Of a stretch of 64,000 nucleotides of DNA, positions 62,753-64,000 are shown one piece after another (position 1 is the stretch's first letter; each line of letters starts with the position of its first letter). Position numbers and translations under genes: made by a program. Under the pieces are notes generated by a model. The model made no database searches and was not told the DNA's origin. It saw only the letters and a list, made by a program, of their open reading frames with translations. The stretch is from Hydrogenophaga palleronii NBRC 102513 (lineage in GTDB: Bacteria; Pseudomonadota; Gammaproteobacteria; Burkholderiales; Burkholderiaceae_C), in contig NZ_BCTJ01000017.1 in NCBI RefSeq assembly GCF_001571225.1, positions 40,088 to 104,087 on the forward strand. The letters are read 5' to 3'.

Positions 62753-63484
62753 ATGCAAGCCGGATTTGACTGGGCTGACGCGCCGGCCGACGCCTGCCTG
62801 CGCTCGGCCAACCCGGCCGACTGGCCGGCGCAGCCCGGCTGGGCCGACCTGCTGGCGCACTTCTGGGCGTCGCCCGAGGGGCGGGGCCTGCAGGATTTTC
62901 TGAGCGGGCGCCTGCAGCAGGGCGCGGTGGTGTACCCCCCGCAGCCACTGCGCGCGCTCGACCTGACGGCGCCCGACGCGGTGCGCGTGGTCATCCTGGG
63001 CCAGGACCCGTACCACGGCCCGGGCCAGGCCGAAGGCCTCGCCTTTTCGGTCGCACCGGGTGTGAAGGTCCCACCCAGCCTGCGCAACATGCTGCAGGAA
63101 CTGCAGCGCGACCTGGGTGTGCCGGCTCCGACGGACGGTTCGCTGGTGCGCTGGGCACGGCAGGGCGTGCTGTTGCTCAACACCGGCCTGACGGTGGAAG
63201 ACGGCCAGCCCGCCAGCCACGCCGGCCGTGGCTGGGAGGCGTTGACCGACGCCGTCATCCGCCGCTGCAGCGACACCGGCGGCCCCAAGGTTTTCCTGCT
63301 CTGGGGCGCCCACGCGCAGAAAAAGTCGCCGTTGATCGACACCCGGCGCCACCATGTGCTGAGCGCCAACCACCCCTCGCCGCTGTCGGCCCGGCGCGGC
63401 CCGGTCCCGTTCATCGGTTGTGGTCATTTCGGCGCCACCAACGCCTGGCTGGCCGGCCAGGGCCTGCCACCGGTGGCCTGGTGA
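62753..63484 (+). CDS. ung: Uracil-DNA glycosylase
   Basis: Removes uracil from DNA, the first step of base excision repair, 243 aa. The water-activating loop is 'GQDPYHG' with D85 and H88. The minor-groove loop is 'HPSPLSARRG' with catalytic H207. 'LLNTGLTVEDGQPASH' and 'FLLWGAHAQKK' are standard family-1 blocks. It starts ten bases after trpC and ends the operon; the promoter region of three tRNA genes follows. Confidence 0.97.
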   Translation: MQAGFDWADAPADACLRSANPADWPAQPGWADLLAHFWASPEGRGLQDFLSGRLQQGAVVYPPQPLRALDLTAPDAVRVVILGQDPYHGPGQAEGLAFSVAPGVKVPPSLRNMLQELQRDLGVPAPTDGSLVRWARQGVLLLNTGLTVEDGQPASHAGRGWEALTDAVIRRCSDTGGPKVFLLWGAHAQKKSPLIDTRRHHVLSANHPSPLSARRGPVPFIGCGHFGATNAWLAGQGLPPVAW

Positions 63485-63541
63485 AACGGGGGTGAAAAAA
63501 AGACCGTGCAGGGTTTGGAGCCCAGTGCCACAAAACCATGG

Positions 63542-63560
63542 CATAATCGCGGGCTGCGCT
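63542..63560 (+). promoter_or_regulatory. Probable stable-RNA promoter -10 and GC-rich discriminator
   Basis: CATAAT at 63542-63547 is followed by a GC-rich discriminator (CGCGGGCTGCGC), typical of stringently controlled tRNA operons. No good -35 is seen at the proper distance. Confidence 0.45.
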
Positions 63561-63562
63561 AT

Positions 63563-63648
63563 GGAGGGGTGGCCGAGTGGTTAAAGGCAGCAGACTGTAA
63601 ATCTGCCCGCTTACGCGTACGCTGGTTCGAATCCAGCCCCCTCCACCA
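63563..63648 (+). tRNA. tRNA-Tyr (GTA)
   Basis: An 86-base class II tRNA with encoded CCA. The acceptor stem GGAGGGG pairs with CCCCTCC, the anticodon GTA lies at 63597-63599 in loop CTGTAAA, a long variable arm is present, and the T-loop is TTCGAAT. It is first of three tRNAs in the Tyr-Gly-Thr order that normally precedes tuf in betaproteobacteria. Confidence 0.97.
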
Positions 63649-63722
63649 GCGATTGATGTGATGTGTGCGAATGAGAGGTCGCGCTCAAGTGTTCCGGTGT
63701 CGTGTGGCGCCGTGATGTTCGG

Positions 63723-63796
63723 GCGGGAGTAGTTCAATGGTAGAACCCCAGCCTTCCAAGCTGATGACGCGGGTTCGATTCCCGTCTCCCGCTCCA
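63723..63796 (+). tRNA. tRNA-Gly (TCC)
   Basis: 74 bases with encoded CCA. The acceptor stem GCGGGAG pairs with CTCCCGC, the anticodon TCC lies at 63755-63757 in loop CTTCCAA, and the T-loop is TTCGATT. The top pair of the anticodon stem is a C-A mismatch (27-43), where U-A would be usual. Confidence 0.96.
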
Positions 63797-63878
63797 CGTT
63801 GCGTCGATTGTTGGGCCTGCTTCTGGCGGGTGAGTTGAGTGATTGATTTCTAGGGTGTCCGGCTTGCCGGGTGCCTTG

Positions 63879-63953
<75 letters not shown>

Positions 63954-64000
63954 GTTGTTTGTATTTGTTCTGGTGTTTCGGCAATTTTGATTTTGGAGCT

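Noticed and set aside
60715..63414. Open frame of about 900 codons on the minus strand
   Set aside because: Antisense shadow of trpD, trpC and ung.
63411..63797. Minus-strand ORF translating 'GGWIRTSVRVSGQIYSLLPL' and similar
   Set aside because: This is the well-known false protein produced by reading tRNA genes in reverse; here it lies over tRNA-Gly and tRNA-Tyr.

Overview
The window is high-GC, densely coded chromosomal DNA of a betaproteobacterium. Gene content and order (trpE-trpG-ltaE-lysE-trpD-trpC-ung, lptAB-rpoN, rpe-gph, a Tyr-Gly-Thr tRNA run) point to Burkholderiales, most likely Comamonadaceae of the Hydrogenophaga/Acidovorax/Variovorax type. That placement rests on family recognition and gene order, not on a database search. 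No prophage, complete insertion sequence, CRISPR array, rRNA or replication origin was seen.

Left part (1-16.4 kb): a partial AI-2E/PerM-type membrane protein, a CWC-type Cys-rich protein, a crotonase, an acyltransferase-3 protein, a gamma-glutamyltransferase-family enzyme and malate synthase G. Next is a complete Ugp-type ABC importer operon (binding protein, two permeases, ATPase) with a DeoR regulator as its last gene. A GpdQ-like glycerophosphodiesterase is divergent to it, and together they suggest uptake and breakdown of glycerophosphodiesters. A HAD phosphatase follows.

16-24.5 kb: an IclR regulator divergent to an HMG-CoA-lyase-like enzyme and a CaiB/BaiF CoA transferase; a LysR regulator and an FMN reductase separated by a hexanucleotide tandem repeat; then a lysine module. 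The module has lysine 2-monooxygenase (davB), 5-aminovaleramide amidase (davA) and a LysE/ArgO exporter, with a divergent ArgP/LysG-type regulator and palindromic DNA between exporter and regulator.

24.5-35 kb is mainly core: argS, a SPOR protein, a DsbA-type oxidoreductase, lptA-lptB-rpoN, an RlmL-like methyltransferase, a lone PIN protein, a DUF1772 protein whose start looks frameshifted, and a GltB-like FMN protein. 35-43 kb is more accessory: a SEC-C/UPF0149 protein, an AT-richer DUF2971 islet, and a TetR regulator with an isoquinoline-1-oxidoreductase-like molybdoenzyme (iorAB) that share one palindromic operator. A secreted hypothetical, a GST, a LysR and an SDR/nitroreductase pair follow.

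45-54.7 kb: AlkC-type glycosylase, cinA C-terminal domain, pgpA and thiL. An opposite-strand gene for a polytopic protein with a TIR-like tail splits the usual thiL-pgpA-cinA run. A 'SpecificRecomb' membrane protein, apaG, rpe and gph come next. 54.7-64 kb: an amino-acid-type binding protein, a chalcone-isomerase-like protein, then the tryptophan genes behind a leader containing a trpL-like peptide ORF with a Trp-Pro-Trp stretch, ung, and three tRNAs. Candidate operators and dispersed GC-rich repeats are listed as separate features.
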